The notes: a model not told the origin generated them from the sequence alone. A DNA stretch of 34,555 bases from Alphaproteobacteria bacterium UBA6411 (GCA_002438565.1 DJPN01000025.1:1-34555), one strand, 5' to 3'. Positions 1 through 8,538 are shown, counted from the stretch's first letter. Numbers and translations: made by a program.

Positions 1-14
1 GGGTTTTCTGAATA

Positions 15-49
15 CAAAAAAAAACGCCGATGACAAACACCGGCGTTTT
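15..49 (-). terminator. Intrinsic terminator after the 194-residue protein gene
   Basis: The arms AAAACGCCG (21-29) and CGGCGTTTT (41-49) form a perfect 9-bp stem with an 11-nt loop. Read on the minus strand, the stem runs into a long T tract. It lies about 20 bp past the stop codon at 70 and ends that transcript. Confidence 0.85.
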
Positions 50-69
50 ATATTGTTTCAAACGACCCC

Positions 70-654
70 TCAGCGGCCGATGGGATAAACAACGCCTTTA
101 ATCATCGCGGCGCGAATCATATCGTTGTTTTCTTTTTTCATCAGTTTGTGCGACAGCTTGCGCAGCGCCATTTGCGTATGCTTCAAATCCGCATAATCCG
201 CCGCCGAAAACGATTCTTTGGGTTTGTTCGGCGTGCCGTATTCCTTGGCGGCGATTTTCGTGCCGACGTACGCCGCGGCGGCCAAGCCGACAGCCATACC
301 CGCTTCGGGCGAAACACCGTGAGCGACAGACATCGCCGTCGCCAAAACGCCCAGTTTGATGTACGTTTCACGGCCGTGTTCATCAGCTTTGAGGTTTGCG
401 AAATAGGAAACCTTGTCCTTGAACGAATAGTTCTTCAATTCCGCCTTGACTTCCGCGCGTTTTGCTTCGACGTCTTCACGTTTGATTTCGTCCCAGCCCG
501 AACGTTTCACCAGATCGTTGGTCGCTTTGTGCGCGCCGATAATCGTTTCGCCGTGCGTCAGCTTGACCGCCGTCGACAGGTATTTGTTCAGCAGAGCCGC
601 GGATTTGCTTTCCTTTCCGGATGTTTCTTTGCTGTTTTCCAAAGCCAGAGCCAT
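70..654 (-). CDS. Unknown 194-residue protein with a hydrophobic central segment
   Basis: I do not recognise this family. The protein starts MALALENSK; that start is preceded by AGGAGGT at 7-nt spacing. A longer start at 699 is excluded because its ATG lies inside the -10 box of the promoter at 698-725. The sequence is Lys/Ala-rich and mostly helical. A hydrophobic, Ala/Gly-rich stretch at about residues 100-135 could be one or two membrane or membrane-associated helices. No signal peptide is seen. It forms a single-gene transcript with its own strong promoter and its own terminator, so it is probably well expressed independently of the flavin reductase gene upstream. A phage-like or stress-related membrane protein is possible, but nothing in the sequence decides this. 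Confidence 0.8.
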   Translation of the reverse strand: MALALENSKETSGKESKSAALLNKYLSTAVKLTHGETIIGAHKATNDLVKRSGWDEIKREDVEAKRAEVKAELKNYSFKDKVSYFANLKADEHGRETYIKLGVLATAMSVAHGVSPEAGMAVGLAAAAYVGTKIAAKEYGTPNKPKESFSAADYADLKHTQMALRKLSHKLMKKENNDMIRAAMIKGVVYPIGR

Positions 655-697
655 TTCAAGACCTCCTGTTAATAACGAATCTTTTACTTTGAGAATC

Positions 698-725
698 ATT
701 GTAAACTTTTCCGAAAAAGTGTCAA
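698..725 (-). promoter_or_regulatory. Strong sigma70-type promoter for the 194-residue protein gene
   Basis: On the minus strand TTGACA (720-725) is followed after 16 bp by TACAAT (698-703). The -35 is a full match and the -10 matches 5 of 6. The spacer holds the interrupted palindrome ACTTTT-tcgg-AAAAGT, placed where a repressor could bind, though an operator role is inference. Transcription would start near 691, giving a leader of roughly 37 nt. Confidence 0.8.
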
Positions 726-738
726 GATTTTGTCGAAA

Positions 739-882
739 TTATTTTTCTTTGACTTCGACTTTTTCAAAATCCGCCTTGCTTACGCCGCAGACGGGACAAA
801 CATAATCGTCGGGCAATTCCTCGAACGGGGTGTCGCCGTCGTAAACATAGCCGCACACTTTGCAAACCCATTGATATTTCAT
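739..882 (-). CDS. Possible separately translated rubredoxin (internal start)
   Basis: Within the fusion gene an in-frame ATG at 882 begins a complete 47-residue rubredoxin with all four cysteine ligands (7, 10, 29, 32). Just upstream on the minus strand is AAAGGAGGA (889-897), with GGAGG 7 nt from the ATG. This is a far better ribosome-binding site than that of the full-length gene. The linker residues it encodes (KTKGGKT) have no obvious structural need. The cell may therefore make both the fusion and a free rubredoxin from one mRNA. Alternatively, two formerly separate genes were joined by loss of a stop codon and the site is a relic. Confidence 0.5.
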   Translation of the reverse strand: MKYQWVCKVCGYVYDGDTPFEELPDDYVCPVCGVSKADFEKVEVKEK

Positions 883-1356
883 TGTTTTTCCTCCTTTTGT
901 TTTGCGTTCCCTGTAATCGGTGTAGCTCAGCGGTTTTTTAGCCCCGTTTTCCGCGTCAACGATTGTTGCGAAAAACAACGTATGCGTCGACAGTTCGCGC
1001 CAATCCGTGATGTCACAGACGACCCACGCCGCCGCATCGTCCAAAACGGGCAGTCCGTTTCGCAAACGGTGTTTCACCGCCGCCCATTTGTCCGCCGTGC
1101 GGGCGGATTGAAAACCGAAGTTTTTGATGATTTCCGTATCAACGTCGTCGGGCAGAACCGACAGGGAAAAAGCTTTGTTTTCCAGCAAAAGCTCCCGCGT
1201 GCGCGTGGTTTTGCCGCAGCACAGCACAAGCGTCGGCGGTTCGACCGTCGTCTGCATCACCGCGTCAACGACGCATCCGCCGAACTTTTCGCCGTCCTTG
1301 ACGCCGACGACATACAGTCCGTAAGTGAATTTGAATAAAGCGTTTAAATCAGTCAT
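739..1356 (-). CDS. Flavin reductase-rubredoxin fusion (high-molecular-weight rubredoxin type)
   Basis: A flavin reductase-like, FMN-binding domain fills residues 1 to about 150. It shows the family pattern ending in a THTLF motif and a closing LSYTDYRERK. A rubredoxin domain follows from residue 159, with the iron ligands in two CxxC pairs (165/168 and 187/190) and the typical PDDYVCPVCG block. Such fusions are known in anaerobes, where they pass electrons from NAD(P)H or flavin to oxygen- or peroxide-reducing flavodiiron proteins; that role here is inferred from the family. The start is uncertain: MTDLNALF at 1356 is preferred, but a Met at 1374 is also open and neither has a clear ribosome-binding site. 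The gene follows dapB by 48 bp. The linker between the two domains encodes a perfect ribosome-binding site, described separately. Confidence 0.85.
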   Translation of the reverse strand: MTDLNALFKFTYGLYVVGVKDGEKFGGCVVDAVMQTTVEPPTLVLCCGKTTRTRELLLENKAFSLSVLPDDVDTEIIKNFGFQSARTADKWAAVKHRLRNGLPVLDDAAAWVVCDITDWRELSTHTLFFATIVDAENGAKKPLSYTDYRERKTKGGKTMKYQWVCKVCGYVYDGDTPFEELPDDYVCPVCGVSKADFEKVEVKEK

Positions 1357-1404
1357 ACGTTCATGAAACCGCATAACCGCAAAAAACGCAATTCGGCAAA
1401 AAGG

Positions 1405-2175
1405 TTAGAATCCCAAAACGTCGCGCATGGAATACAAGCCCGCCTTTTGTCCCGCCGCCCACAGCGCGGCGCGCACAGCCCCGTTTGCGAACACCGCGCG
1501 GGACGACGCTTTGTGCGTCAGCTCGATTCGTTCGCCCGTTCCCGCAAAAATAACCGTGTGGTCGCCGACAACGTCCCCGCCGCGCAATGTCGCAAAGCCG
1601 ATTTCGCCCGCGGGACGCGCGCCGATGACGCCGTGCCGTTCATAGCAGGCCACTTTGTCCAGCGATTCGCCGCGTCCTTTCGCCGCCGCCTTGCCCAAAG
1701 CCAACGCCGTCCCCGACGGCGCGTCGACTTTGTTGCGGTGGTGCATTTCGACGATTTCGATGTCGTAATTCGGATCGAGAACCGCCGCGACCTTTTCGAC
1801 CAAAGCCTGCAGCAGGTTGACCCCGACGCTCATATTCGGGGCAAGGACAATCGGCGCTTTTTCGGCGCATTTTGCGACTTCCGCGCGTTGTGTTTCCGTC
1901 AAGCCCGTCGTTCCGATGACCAGCACTTTGCCCGATTCGGCGGCAGCTTTGGCGTTTTCGACGGACGCAGCGGGCGCGGTAAAGTCCAGCACCGCGTCGG
2001 ATACGGCGAACAGGTCTTTGATGTCGGCAAAGACTTTGCCTTTGCCCAATTCCTGCCCGATAACGGGGGAGTCGGGGCGTTCCGTTCCGCCGGACAGTTC
2101 CAATCCCGCTTCAACCACCGCTTGGCACAGCATTTTTCCCATTCTGCCCGCACAGCCCGTAACACCGATTTTCAT
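1405..2175 (-). CDS. dapB: 4-hydroxy-tetrahydrodipicolinate reductase
   Basis: DapB reduces 4-hydroxy-tetrahydrodipicolinate with NAD(P)H in the lysine and meso-diaminopimelate pathway, so it supplies both protein lysine and peptidoglycan cross-links in the cytoplasm. The 256-residue length is normal. The N-terminal Rossmann motif reads GCAGRMG. A GTTG segment lies near residue 93. The diagnostic catalytic block EMHHRNKVDAPSGTA carries the His pair and the Lys of the active site. The start at 2175 is preceded by AAAAGGA. The gene follows gyrB after a terminator hairpin (2193-2228), so it probably depends on read-through or on a promoter I could not identify in that short gap. Confidence 0.96.
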   Translation of the reverse strand: MKIGVTGCAGRMGKMLCQAVVEAGLELSGGTERPDSPVIGQELGKGKVFADIKDLFAVSDAVLDFTAPAASVENAKAAAESGKVLVIGTTGLTETQRAEVAKCAEKAPIVLAPNMSVGVNLLQALVEKVAAVLDPNYDIEIVEMHHRNKVDAPSGTALALGKAAAKGRGESLDKVACYERHGVIGARPAGEIGFATLRGGDVVGDHTVIFAGTGERIELTHKASSRAVFANGAVRAALWAAGQKAGLYSMRDVLGF

Positions 2176-2192
2176 AACGACGAATCCTTTTC

Positions 2193-2228
2193 AAAATAAA
2201 AAAGGAAAGGCAAAACCGCCTTTCCTTT
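2193..2228 (-). terminator. Intrinsic terminator after gyrB
   Basis: The perfect 11-bp arms AAAGGAAAGGC (2201-2211) and GCCTTTCCTTT (2218-2228) enclose a 6-nt loop. On the minus strand the stem is followed by a T-rich run. It sits just past the gyrB stop and separates gyrB from dapB. Confidence 0.85.
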
Positions 2229-2234
2229 GTTTCG

Positions 2235-4664
2235 TTAAATATCCAAGTTGGCGACTTCCAGCGCGTTGTCTTGAATGAAGTCGCGGCGCGGTTCGACAAC
2301 ATCGCCCATCAGCATCGAAAACACGCCGTCGGCTTGGTCGACATGTTCGATTTTCACCTGCAGCATGGAACGCACATTCGGATCCATCGTCGTTTCCCAC
2401 AGCTGTTCGGGATTCATTTCGCCCAACCCTTTGTAGCGCTGAATCGAAACGCCTTTGCGTCCGACTTTGGCAATCAGATCCGAAAACGACATCGGGCCGA
2501 CGGTTTTATATTCCGCGTCTTTGGTCTTGAAAATCGCGGTTTTGATGTAACAATCATACAAATCCGCCGCAATTTCGTTCAGTTTTTTTGCTTCGCCGCT
2601 GGTCAAAATGTTCTGGTCGACAACGTGCCGTTCAGTGACGCCGCGCAGCGTTCTGGTGAACACGAAAGCCCCGTTTTCAAACGCGCCTTTCCAGCCCCGT
2701 TCGTATTCGGGTTCGATTTCATCCAAACGCGCGGCGACTTCAACGGCGCAGGCTTGCGCTTTGTCGGCGTTGTCGTACTTGTCGGGATTGAACAAGCCGC
2801 GCACTGCCATTTGTTCAATGATTTTCGACGGCACCTGACGCGACAAAGTGTCAATCAAGTAGCGGCTGGAGCGGGCTTCTTCCGCCATTTTTTTCAGCTC
2901 CGCCCCTGCGATTTGCATGCCGTCCCAGCGCACCAGAACGGAATCCTGCGTTGATTGGGCAATCAAGTAGTCTTCCATCGCGGCTTCGTCTTTCAGATAG
3001 ATGTCCGAATTGCCGCGGCGGGCGCGGTACAAAGGCGGTTGAGCGATGTAAATGTACCCGCGTTCAATCAGTTCCGGCATTTGACGGAAGAAAAACGTCA
3101 ACAGCAGCGTGCGGATGTGGCTGCCGTCGACGTCAGCATCGGTCATGATGATGATTTTGTGATAGCGGCATTTGTCGGCGTTGAAGTCGTCGCGTCCGAT
3201 GCCCGTGCCAAACGCGGTCACCATCGTGCCGATTTCGGCGGAATTCAACATGCGGTCGAAACGCGCGCGTTCGACGTTCAGAATTTTACCGCGCAAAGGC
3301 AGAATGGCTTGGGTCGCGCGGTTGCGCCCCTGTTTCGCAGACCCGCCCGCGGAGTCCCCTTCGACGAGGAAGATTTCAGACAAAGCGGGGTCGCGTTCTT
3401 GACAATCCGCCAGTTTTCCCGGCAAAGACGCCATATCCAAAACGCCCTTGCGCCGCGTCAAATCGCGGGCTTTGCGGGCAGCTTCGCGCGCCGCGGCGGC
3501 TTCCACCACCTTGCCGATGATTTTGCGCGCTTCGGTCGGGTGTTCGCCCAGCCATTTTTCCAGCTTTTCGCCGACAATGTTTTCGACGACGGGACGGACT
3601 TCCGAGGATACCAGTTTGTCCTTGGTCTGCGAAGAAAACTTCGGATCGGGGACTTTGACGGACAAAACGCAGGTCAGCCCTTCGCGCATGTCTTCGCCGG
3701 ACAGTTCGACCTTTTCCTTTTTCAGCATGCCCGATTCCTGCGCATAGGCGTTGATTGTGCGGGTCAGCGCGCCGCGCAAGCCCGCCAAATGCGTGCCGCC
3801 GTCGCGCTGCGGAATGTTGTTCGTAAAGCACAGCGTCGTTTCGTGGTAGCCGTCCGTCCATTCCATTGACAATTCGACAATAATGCCGTTCTTTTCGCCC
3901 GACATGGAAATCGGTTGATCGTGAATCGCGACTTTCGAGCTGTCGATGAAACGCACGAATTCCTCGATTCCGCCCTCGTAGCAGAATTCGACTTCGCGCG
4001 GGTTGCCGGGGCGGTCGTCGCGCAAAACCAGATGCACGCCCGAATTCAAAAACGCCAGTTCGCGCAAACGGTGTTCCAAAGTGTCGAAATCGAACGTCGT
4101 TTGCGTGAAAATTTCCGACGACGGCATAAAGGTTACTTCCGTCCCCGTTCTGTCCGCAGGAACGGCGTCGCCGACGACTTTCAGCGGAGCGACCGCCACG
4201 CCGTCCTTGAACTGCATGAAGTGTTCCTTGCCGTTGCGCCAGATGCGCAATTCCAAATGCGACGACAAAGCGTTGACGACGGACACGCCGACGCCGTGCA
4301 GGCCGCCCGAAATTTTGTAAGAGTTCTGGTCGAACTTGCCGCCCGCGTGCAGCTGGGTCATGATGACTTCGGCGGCGGAAACGCCCTCTTCCTTGTGCAA
4401 ATCGGTCGGGATGCCGCGCCCGTTGTCGCGCACCGTAACCGAACCGTCGGCGTTGATGATTGTCACCGTTTTGGTGCAGTATCCCGCCAGCGCTTCGTCA
4501 ATCGCGTTGTCCAACACTTCGTAAACCATGTGGTGCAGACCCGTGCCGTCGTCCGTGTCGCCGATGTACATTCCGGGACGTTTGCGGACGGCGTCCAAGC
4601 CTTTCAAAACCTTGATGGATTCGGCGTTGTATTCCGAACCGGCATGGAGTGTTTCTTCTGTCAT
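2235..4664 (-). CDS. gyrB: DNA gyrase subunit B
   Basis: GyrB is the ATPase and TOPRIM subunit of DNA gyrase, which with GyrA introduces negative supercoils. At 809 residues it has the usual full length. The GHKL ATPase domain shows EVLDNAIDEA (49-58), GRGIP (82-86) and the GGLHGVGVSVVNA lid region from residue 120. The TOPRIM domain has EGDSAGG (435-441) and DADVDG (509-514), giving the metal-binding Glu and Asp residues. The C-terminal QRYKGLGEMN block starts at 742. AAAGGAAAGG precedes the ATG. It is the last gene of the dnaA-dnaN-recF-gyrB group, 15 bp after recF, and ends at a strong terminator. Confidence 0.98.
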   Translation of the reverse strand: MTEETLHAGSEYNAESIKVLKGLDAVRKRPGMYIGDTDDGTGLHHMVYEVLDNAIDEALAGYCTKTVTIINADGSVTVRDNGRGIPTDLHKEEGVSAAEVIMTQLHAGGKFDQNSYKISGGLHGVGVSVVNALSSHLELRIWRNGKEHFMQFKDGVAVAPLKVVGDAVPADRTGTEVTFMPSSEIFTQTTFDFDTLEHRLRELAFLNSGVHLVLRDDRPGNPREVEFCYEGGIEEFVRFIDSSKVAIHDQPISMSGEKNGIIVELSMEWTDGYHETTLCFTNNIPQRDGGTHLAGLRGALTRTINAYAQESGMLKKEKVELSGEDMREGLTCVLSVKVPDPKFSSQTKDKLVSSEVRPVVENIVGEKLEKWLGEHPTEARKIIGKVVEAAAAREAARKARDLTRRKGVLDMASLPGKLADCQERDPALSEIFLVEGDSAGGSAKQGRNRATQAILPLRGKILNVERARFDRMLNSAEIGTMVTAFGTGIGRDDFNADKCRYHKIIIMTDADVDGSHIRTLLLTFFFRQMPELIERGYIYIAQPPLYRARRGNSDIYLKDEAAMEDYLIAQSTQDSVLVRWDGMQIAGAELKKMAEEARSSRYLIDTLSRQVPSKIIEQMAVRGLFNPDKYDNADKAQACAVEVAARLDEIEPEYERGWKGAFENGAFVFTRTLRGVTERHVVDQNILTSGEAKKLNEIAADLYDCYIKTAIFKTKDAEYKTVGPMSFSDLIAKVGRKGVSIQRYKGLGEMNPEQLWETTMDPNVRSMLQVKIEHVDQADGVFSMLMGDVVEPRRDFIQDNALEVANLDI

Positions 4665-4679
4665 AATCCACCTTTCCTT

Positions 4680-5900
4680 TTACGAGGCCGCCAACACGGG
4701 CTCCCCTTTGAACAAATCTTCGACGGCGACAAAGTGCGCCGTGTTTTCCCAAGCGTCGAAAGCGGCTTTGTCCGTTCCCGACACCCAGACCTGCGTTTTA
4801 AATTCTTTCAGTTGTTCCAACAGCCTTTCCAGCCGTTTGGAATCCAAATGCGCGGCGGCTTCGTCAAACAAAATCAGCGGAAGCGTTCCTTTCGCCGCCG
4901 CCAAAGCGCGAATGTGCGACAGCAGAACGGCAATCAGCAAAGCCTTTTGTTCGCCCGTCGAACACGCCGCCGCGGGCATGTTTTTCTGTGTATGAACCGC
5001 CGCCAAATCAATCGTGTGCACGCCGCCCGCCGTTCCCGTTTCGGCGCACGTTCCGCGCGCTTTTTTGAACCAATCAGCGATGAAAGCCGTCGCTTCGTCT
5101 TCCGTCTTGTCCGCCAGTTCGGCTTCCAATCCGCCCGTCAAAGCCAGTTCGGCATGCGGAAAATCGCCGCTTTCCGGCGCGTTTTGCAAAACATTCAGCA
5201 GCTTGCGCCGCGCCAAAGCCGTTTTCGCCCCGTATTTCGCCAACGTTTTTTCCAAAGCGGACAGCCACGCGCCGTCTTTCGTTCCGTCGCGCAGCAGTGC
5301 GCTCCATTGCCGCAAAGCCTGCGTGTACGCCGCGCAGTTGCGGGCGTGTTCGGGATAAAAAGCCTGCACCAGCCTGTCCCAAAAACGGCGGCGTCCCGCG
5401 GGGTCGCCCGAAAACAGCCTGTCCATGGCGGGGGTCAGCCAAACGGCTTGGCACACATCGTCCAAATCGTTTTGGTTTTTGACCGCCGCGCCGTTAACGT
5501 GGATTTTGCGCTTTTCGGAACGCTTGCCCGCTTCGGGTTCAAACGCCGTTCCGACTTCGATTTCTTCGCCGCTTTTGTTCAACAGCGCGGACACCGCCCA
5601 GCTTGTCCCGCCCGATGTCGGCAGAACGTCCGAAAACCGCGCCTGCCGCATCCCTTTTCCGGGGGCAAGGAACGACACCGCCTCCATCAAATTGGTTTTG
5701 CCCGTGCCGTTACGCCCCGTCAAAACAATCGGAGTTTCGGGCAAATCCAAACGGGCATAACCGTAATTGCGGAAATTTGTCAACATCAGCCTGCAAACAT
5801 AAACGCCGCGCACGGGGGCGGACGCCGCCGAATCCGTCGGCGACGTTTGAACAAACGGCACTCCGCCCGAGCGCGCAAACATCAATTCGTTGGCTGTCAA
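4680..5900 (-). CDS. recF: DNA replication/repair ATPase RecF
   Basis: RecF is the SMC-like ATPase that, with RecO and RecR, loads RecA at single-strand gaps. The 406-residue reading has Walker A GRNGTGKT (62-69), the ABC signature STGEQ (314-318) and Walker B ILFDE (343-347) followed by the AHLD loop. The start is uncertain. The longest reading begins at a TTG at 5900, 7 bp after dnaN. An ATG at 5882 gives a product 6 residues shorter, and the conserved family start lies near the VCRLMLTNFRNY segment (about residue 35). None has a strong ribosome-binding site, so coupling to dnaN translation is likely. The poorly conserved first 30 residues may not be translated. Confidence 0.95.
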   Translation of the reverse strand: MTANELMFARSGGVPFVQTSPTDSAASAPVRGVYVCRLMLTNFRNYGYARLDLPETPIVLTGRNGTGKTNLMEAVSFLAPGKGMRQARFSDVLPTSGGTSWAVSALLNKSGEEIEVGTAFEPEAGKRSEKRKIHVNGAAVKNQNDLDDVCQAVWLTPAMDRLFSGDPAGRRRFWDRLVQAFYPEHARNCAAYTQALRQWSALLRDGTKDGAWLSALEKTLAKYGAKTALARRKLLNVLQNAPESGDFPHAELALTGGLEAELADKTEDEATAFIADWFKKARGTCAETGTAGGVHTIDLAAVHTQKNMPAAACSTGEQKALLIAVLLSHIRALAAAKGTLPLILFDEAAAHLDSKRLERLLEQLKEFKTQVWVSGTDKAAFDAWENTAHFVAVEDLFKGEPVLAAS

Positions 5901-5907
5901 AATGGCT

Positions 5908-7020
5908 TTACACCCGCATCGGCATCAAAACAAACAAAACGCTGGGATCCGACAAATCGGTCAGCACGGTCGGCGACGCGGAATCCGCAAACGCCATACG
6001 CACCAAGCCGCCCTTAATCTGTTTCAGAACGTCTTCCAAGTACATGTAGTTGAAGCCGACATCAATCGACGGACCGTCGTATTTGGCTTCGACTTCGTCC
6101 TGCGCGCTGCCCTCTTCGGCGTTCGCGGCGGAAACGGTGACCATGTCTTTGGCAATCGTCAGCCGCACGGCGCGCGATTTTTCGGACAGGCTGGACACGC
6201 GGTCGACAACCGTCGTCAAAGCCATCGCGTCGATTTCCAGAATTTTGTCGTTGTCGACGGGAATCACGCGTTCGTAATCGGGATACGTTCCCTCAATCAG
6301 CAAAGACGTCAAAATCAAATCGCCGATTGTGAAGCGGATTTTGTACGTCGACAAAGCAATATCGACATCACCGTCTTCGGTCAGCAGTTTCGCCAGTTCG
6401 CCGATAGCCTTGCGCGGAATGATAATCCCCGGCATTCCCGACGCGCCTTCGGGCAGGACGGCTTCCGCGCACGCCAAGCGGTGACCGTCGGTCGCGACCG
6501 CGCGCAAAATCTTTTCATCCTTGGACGTCGCTTCGTGCAGGAAAATACCGTTCAAATAAAAACGGGTTTCCTCGGTCGAAACGGCAAAGGACGTGCGGCC
6601 GATTAAATCGCGCAAATCCTGCGCCTTGAGCTTGAACGAATGGGTCATGTCGCCGTCGGCGATGGACGGAAAGTCTTCGCCCGCCATGGTCGCCAAAGAA
6701 AACCGCGACCGTCCCGCAGACAGTTTCAGCTGGTTGTTTTCGGGATTCAAAACGAATTCGATTTCGGAACCCGACGGCAGTTTGCGCACGATTTCGTACA
6801 ATTTGTGCGCAGGGGCGGTAATCACCCCCTCTTCATCGACTTTCGCCGCGACTTTTTCGCTGATTTCCAGTTCGTTATCCGTAGCATTCAGCAAAATGCC
6901 GTCCTTGGTCGCCGTGATTTTCACGTTGGACAGCAAGGGATTGGTGTTGCGCCGTTCGACAACGTTCTGAACGTGCGCCAAAGAGTTGGATAAAGCACTG
7001 TGTTCAATGGTAAATTTCAT
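5908..7020 (-). CDS. dnaN: DNA polymerase III beta subunit (sliding clamp)
   Basis: DnaN is the ring-shaped clamp that tethers DNA polymerase III and other partners to DNA. The 370-residue length is exactly typical. The N-terminus MKFTIEHSALSNSLAHVQNVVERRNT matches the family's first clamp domain in layout, and the end reads VLMPMRV, as in most clamps. A promoter with an extended -10 lies upstream (7064-7090), so the gene can be transcribed independently of dnaA. The ribosome-binding site is weak. It is followed at 7 bp by recF. Confidence 0.97.
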   Translation of the reverse strand: MKFTIEHSALSNSLAHVQNVVERRNTNPLLSNVKITATKDGILLNATDNELEISEKVAAKVDEEGVITAPAHKLYEIVRKLPSGSEIEFVLNPENNQLKLSAGRSRFSLATMAGEDFPSIADGDMTHSFKLKAQDLRDLIGRTSFAVSTEETRFYLNGIFLHEATSKDEKILRAVATDGHRLACAEAVLPEGASGMPGIIIPRKAIGELAKLLTEDGDVDIALSTYKIRFTIGDLILTSLLIEGTYPDYERVIPVDNDKILEIDAMALTTVVDRVSSLSEKSRAVRLTIAKDMVTVSAANAEEGSAQDEVEAKYDGPSIDVGFNYMYLEDVLKQIKGGLVRMAFADSASPTVLTDLSDPSVLFVLMPMRV

Positions 7021-7063
7021 CGTGTAAAGCTCGCTTGAAAAAAGTTGAAAATCATTTCGGGTC

Positions 7064-7090
7064 AGTATACCACAAACCCCGATTTTCCAA
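7064..7090 (-). promoter_or_regulatory. Promoter for dnaN (extended -10)
   Basis: On the minus strand TATACT (7064-7069) is preceded by TGG, giving an extended -10. A weaker TTGGAA (7085-7090) lies 15 bp upstream, slightly too close for a strict -35. The site lies in the 111-bp gap between dnaA and dnaN. Confidence 0.6.
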
Positions 7091-7131
7091 AGAAAAAAAT
7101 CGTTAAAAACGGAAATTAAAACCCGCTTCGC

Positions 7132-8481
7132 CTAAAACGACAAAGCCCTGCGCAACGCGTCCGTTTCATCACGGAAATCGACGTCTTTTTCGCGCAAATC
7201 CTCGACTGTTTTAACCGCATGAATCACGGTCGTGTGGTCGCGGTCGAACGCGCGCCCGATATCGGGCAAAGATTTGGTCGTCAGCACTTTTGCCAGATAC
7301 ATCGCAACCTGTCTGGGACGCGCGATGGAACGTTCGCGGCGTTTGGACATCAGTTCGGCGGTGCGGACGGCGTAATGTTCGGCGACTTTCTGCTGGATTT
7401 CGTCAATCGTGATGCGGCGGTCGCACACCGTCAGAATGTCGCGCAAAATATCCCGCGCGCGCTCCAAAGTCACTTCCCCGCCCATCAGCTGGACGTGCGC
7501 CGCGACACGCAGCAAAGCGCCTTCCAGTTCGCGAACGCTGGACGTGATTTTTTCCGCCAGAAACTCCAAAACCTCCTGCGGGAAAGCAACCCCCAGATTG
7601 TCCGCCTTGCTGGCCAAAATCCCCAAGCGCAGTTCATAAGTCGTCGGATGAATGTCCGCGACGATTCCCGACCCCAAACGCGTTTTCAAGCGATCTTCGA
7701 TGCCGTCCAGATTGACGGGCGGTTTGTCCGCCGACAGGACAATCTGCTTGCCCCGACCGATAAGGTCGTTAAAAACATGAAAGAATTCGATTTGCGTCGC
7801 ATCTTTGCCAATCAGAAACTGCACATCGTCAATCAGCAAAACGTCAACGTCGCCGAACTGCTCCTTGAAGGCGTAAGTGTCCTTGTGCCGCAAAGCCCCG
7901 ACGAATTGACGCATAAAGCGTTCCGCGGACAGATAGACGACTTTGCGGTTCGGCTGGCGGTCGCGGATGTACCATGCGATAGAGTGCATCAAGTGCGTTT
8001 TTCCCAGCCCCGCGCTGGAATAAAGATACAGCGGATTGAAACAAATCACGGGCGATTCGGCGACCTTGCGCGCGGCGGCATAGGCAAATTCGTTCGGCGT
8101 TCCGACGATAAAATTGTCAAACGTATAACGCGGATCCAAAGCGGCGGAAATTTGCTGGACTTTTTCCTCGGGCATCGGAATGTCGGCGTGCGTTTCAACG
8201 GCGGGCTTCACGGGCTCCGCAACGGGCGCGGCAAGCGTTCCGACTTCAAATTTCACCGCGGCAACCGAAGGATCTTCCTCGCGCCAAGCCTGCTCGATCT
8301 GTTTGGAAAAATTGCGGGACACATAGGAACAAAAGAAATTCGTCGGCAGCAGCAAAATCACCGTACCGTCCTTGTATCCGCCAAAGCGAATCATTTTCAG
8401 ATACGCTTCAAACATGCTGTCGCCGACGGCGGCGCGCAAACGTTGGTTGACGGTTTCGGGTTGATTTGCTTGATTTTCCAT
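7132..8481 (-). CDS. dnaA: Chromosomal replication initiator DnaA
   Basis: DnaA binds DnaA boxes and melts the origin in its ATP form. The 449-residue reading starts at MENQANQPET, preceded by AGGGAT; a longer reading to 8538 runs through the promoter region and is rejected. Domain I covers about residues 1-75. The AAA+ domain has Walker B LLIDD (215-219) and the arginine-finger region RLKTRLGSG. The C-terminal DNA-binding domain has the signature DHTTVIHA from residue 415. The Walker A segment reads YSSAGLGKTH (154-163) where most DnaA proteins have YGGVGLGKTH, so the first Gly of the P-loop is Ser. A promoter (8510-8538) and a DnaA box (8586-8594) lie upstream, suggesting the usual autoregulation. 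Confidence 0.97.
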   Translation of the reverse strand: MENQANQPETVNQRLRAAVGDSMFEAYLKMIRFGGYKDGTVILLLPTNFFCSYVSRNFSKQIEQAWREEDPSVAAVKFEVGTLAAPVAEPVKPAVETHADIPMPEEKVQQISAALDPRYTFDNFIVGTPNEFAYAAARKVAESPVICFNPLYLYSSAGLGKTHLMHSIAWYIRDRQPNRKVVYLSAERFMRQFVGALRHKDTYAFKEQFGDVDVLLIDDVQFLIGKDATQIEFFHVFNDLIGRGKQIVLSADKPPVNLDGIEDRLKTRLGSGIVADIHPTTYELRLGILASKADNLGVAFPQEVLEFLAEKITSSVRELEGALLRVAAHVQLMGGEVTLERARDILRDILTVCDRRITIDEIQQKVAEHYAVRTAELMSKRRERSIARPRQVAMYLAKVLTTKSLPDIGRAFDRDHTTVIHAVKTVEDLREKDVDFRDETDALRRALSF

Positions 8482-8509
8482 TTCTATCCCTGCTTGTTGT
8501 CGAAAGGGC

Positions 8510-8538
8510 ATAATAGGGGGCGGCCGTTTCAAAGGCAA
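8510..8538 (-). promoter_or_regulatory. Promoter for dnaA
   Basis: On the minus strand TTGCCT (8533-8538) and TATTAT (8510-8515) are separated by exactly 17 bp. Transcription would start near 8503, giving a leader of about 22 nt before the ATG at 8481. Confidence 0.65.

Noticed and set aside
655..699. Upstream start (MILKVK) for the 194-residue protein
   Set aside because: Its ATG overlaps the promoter -10 box and would lie upstream of the transcription start; the start at 654 has an ideal ribosome-binding site.
3915..6017. Long plus-strand open frame (about 700 codons) opposite gyrB and recF
   Set aside because: It lies wholly antisense to two certain genes, is rich in Arg/Phe/Gln/His as expected from reversed codons, and has no domain or ribosome-binding site.
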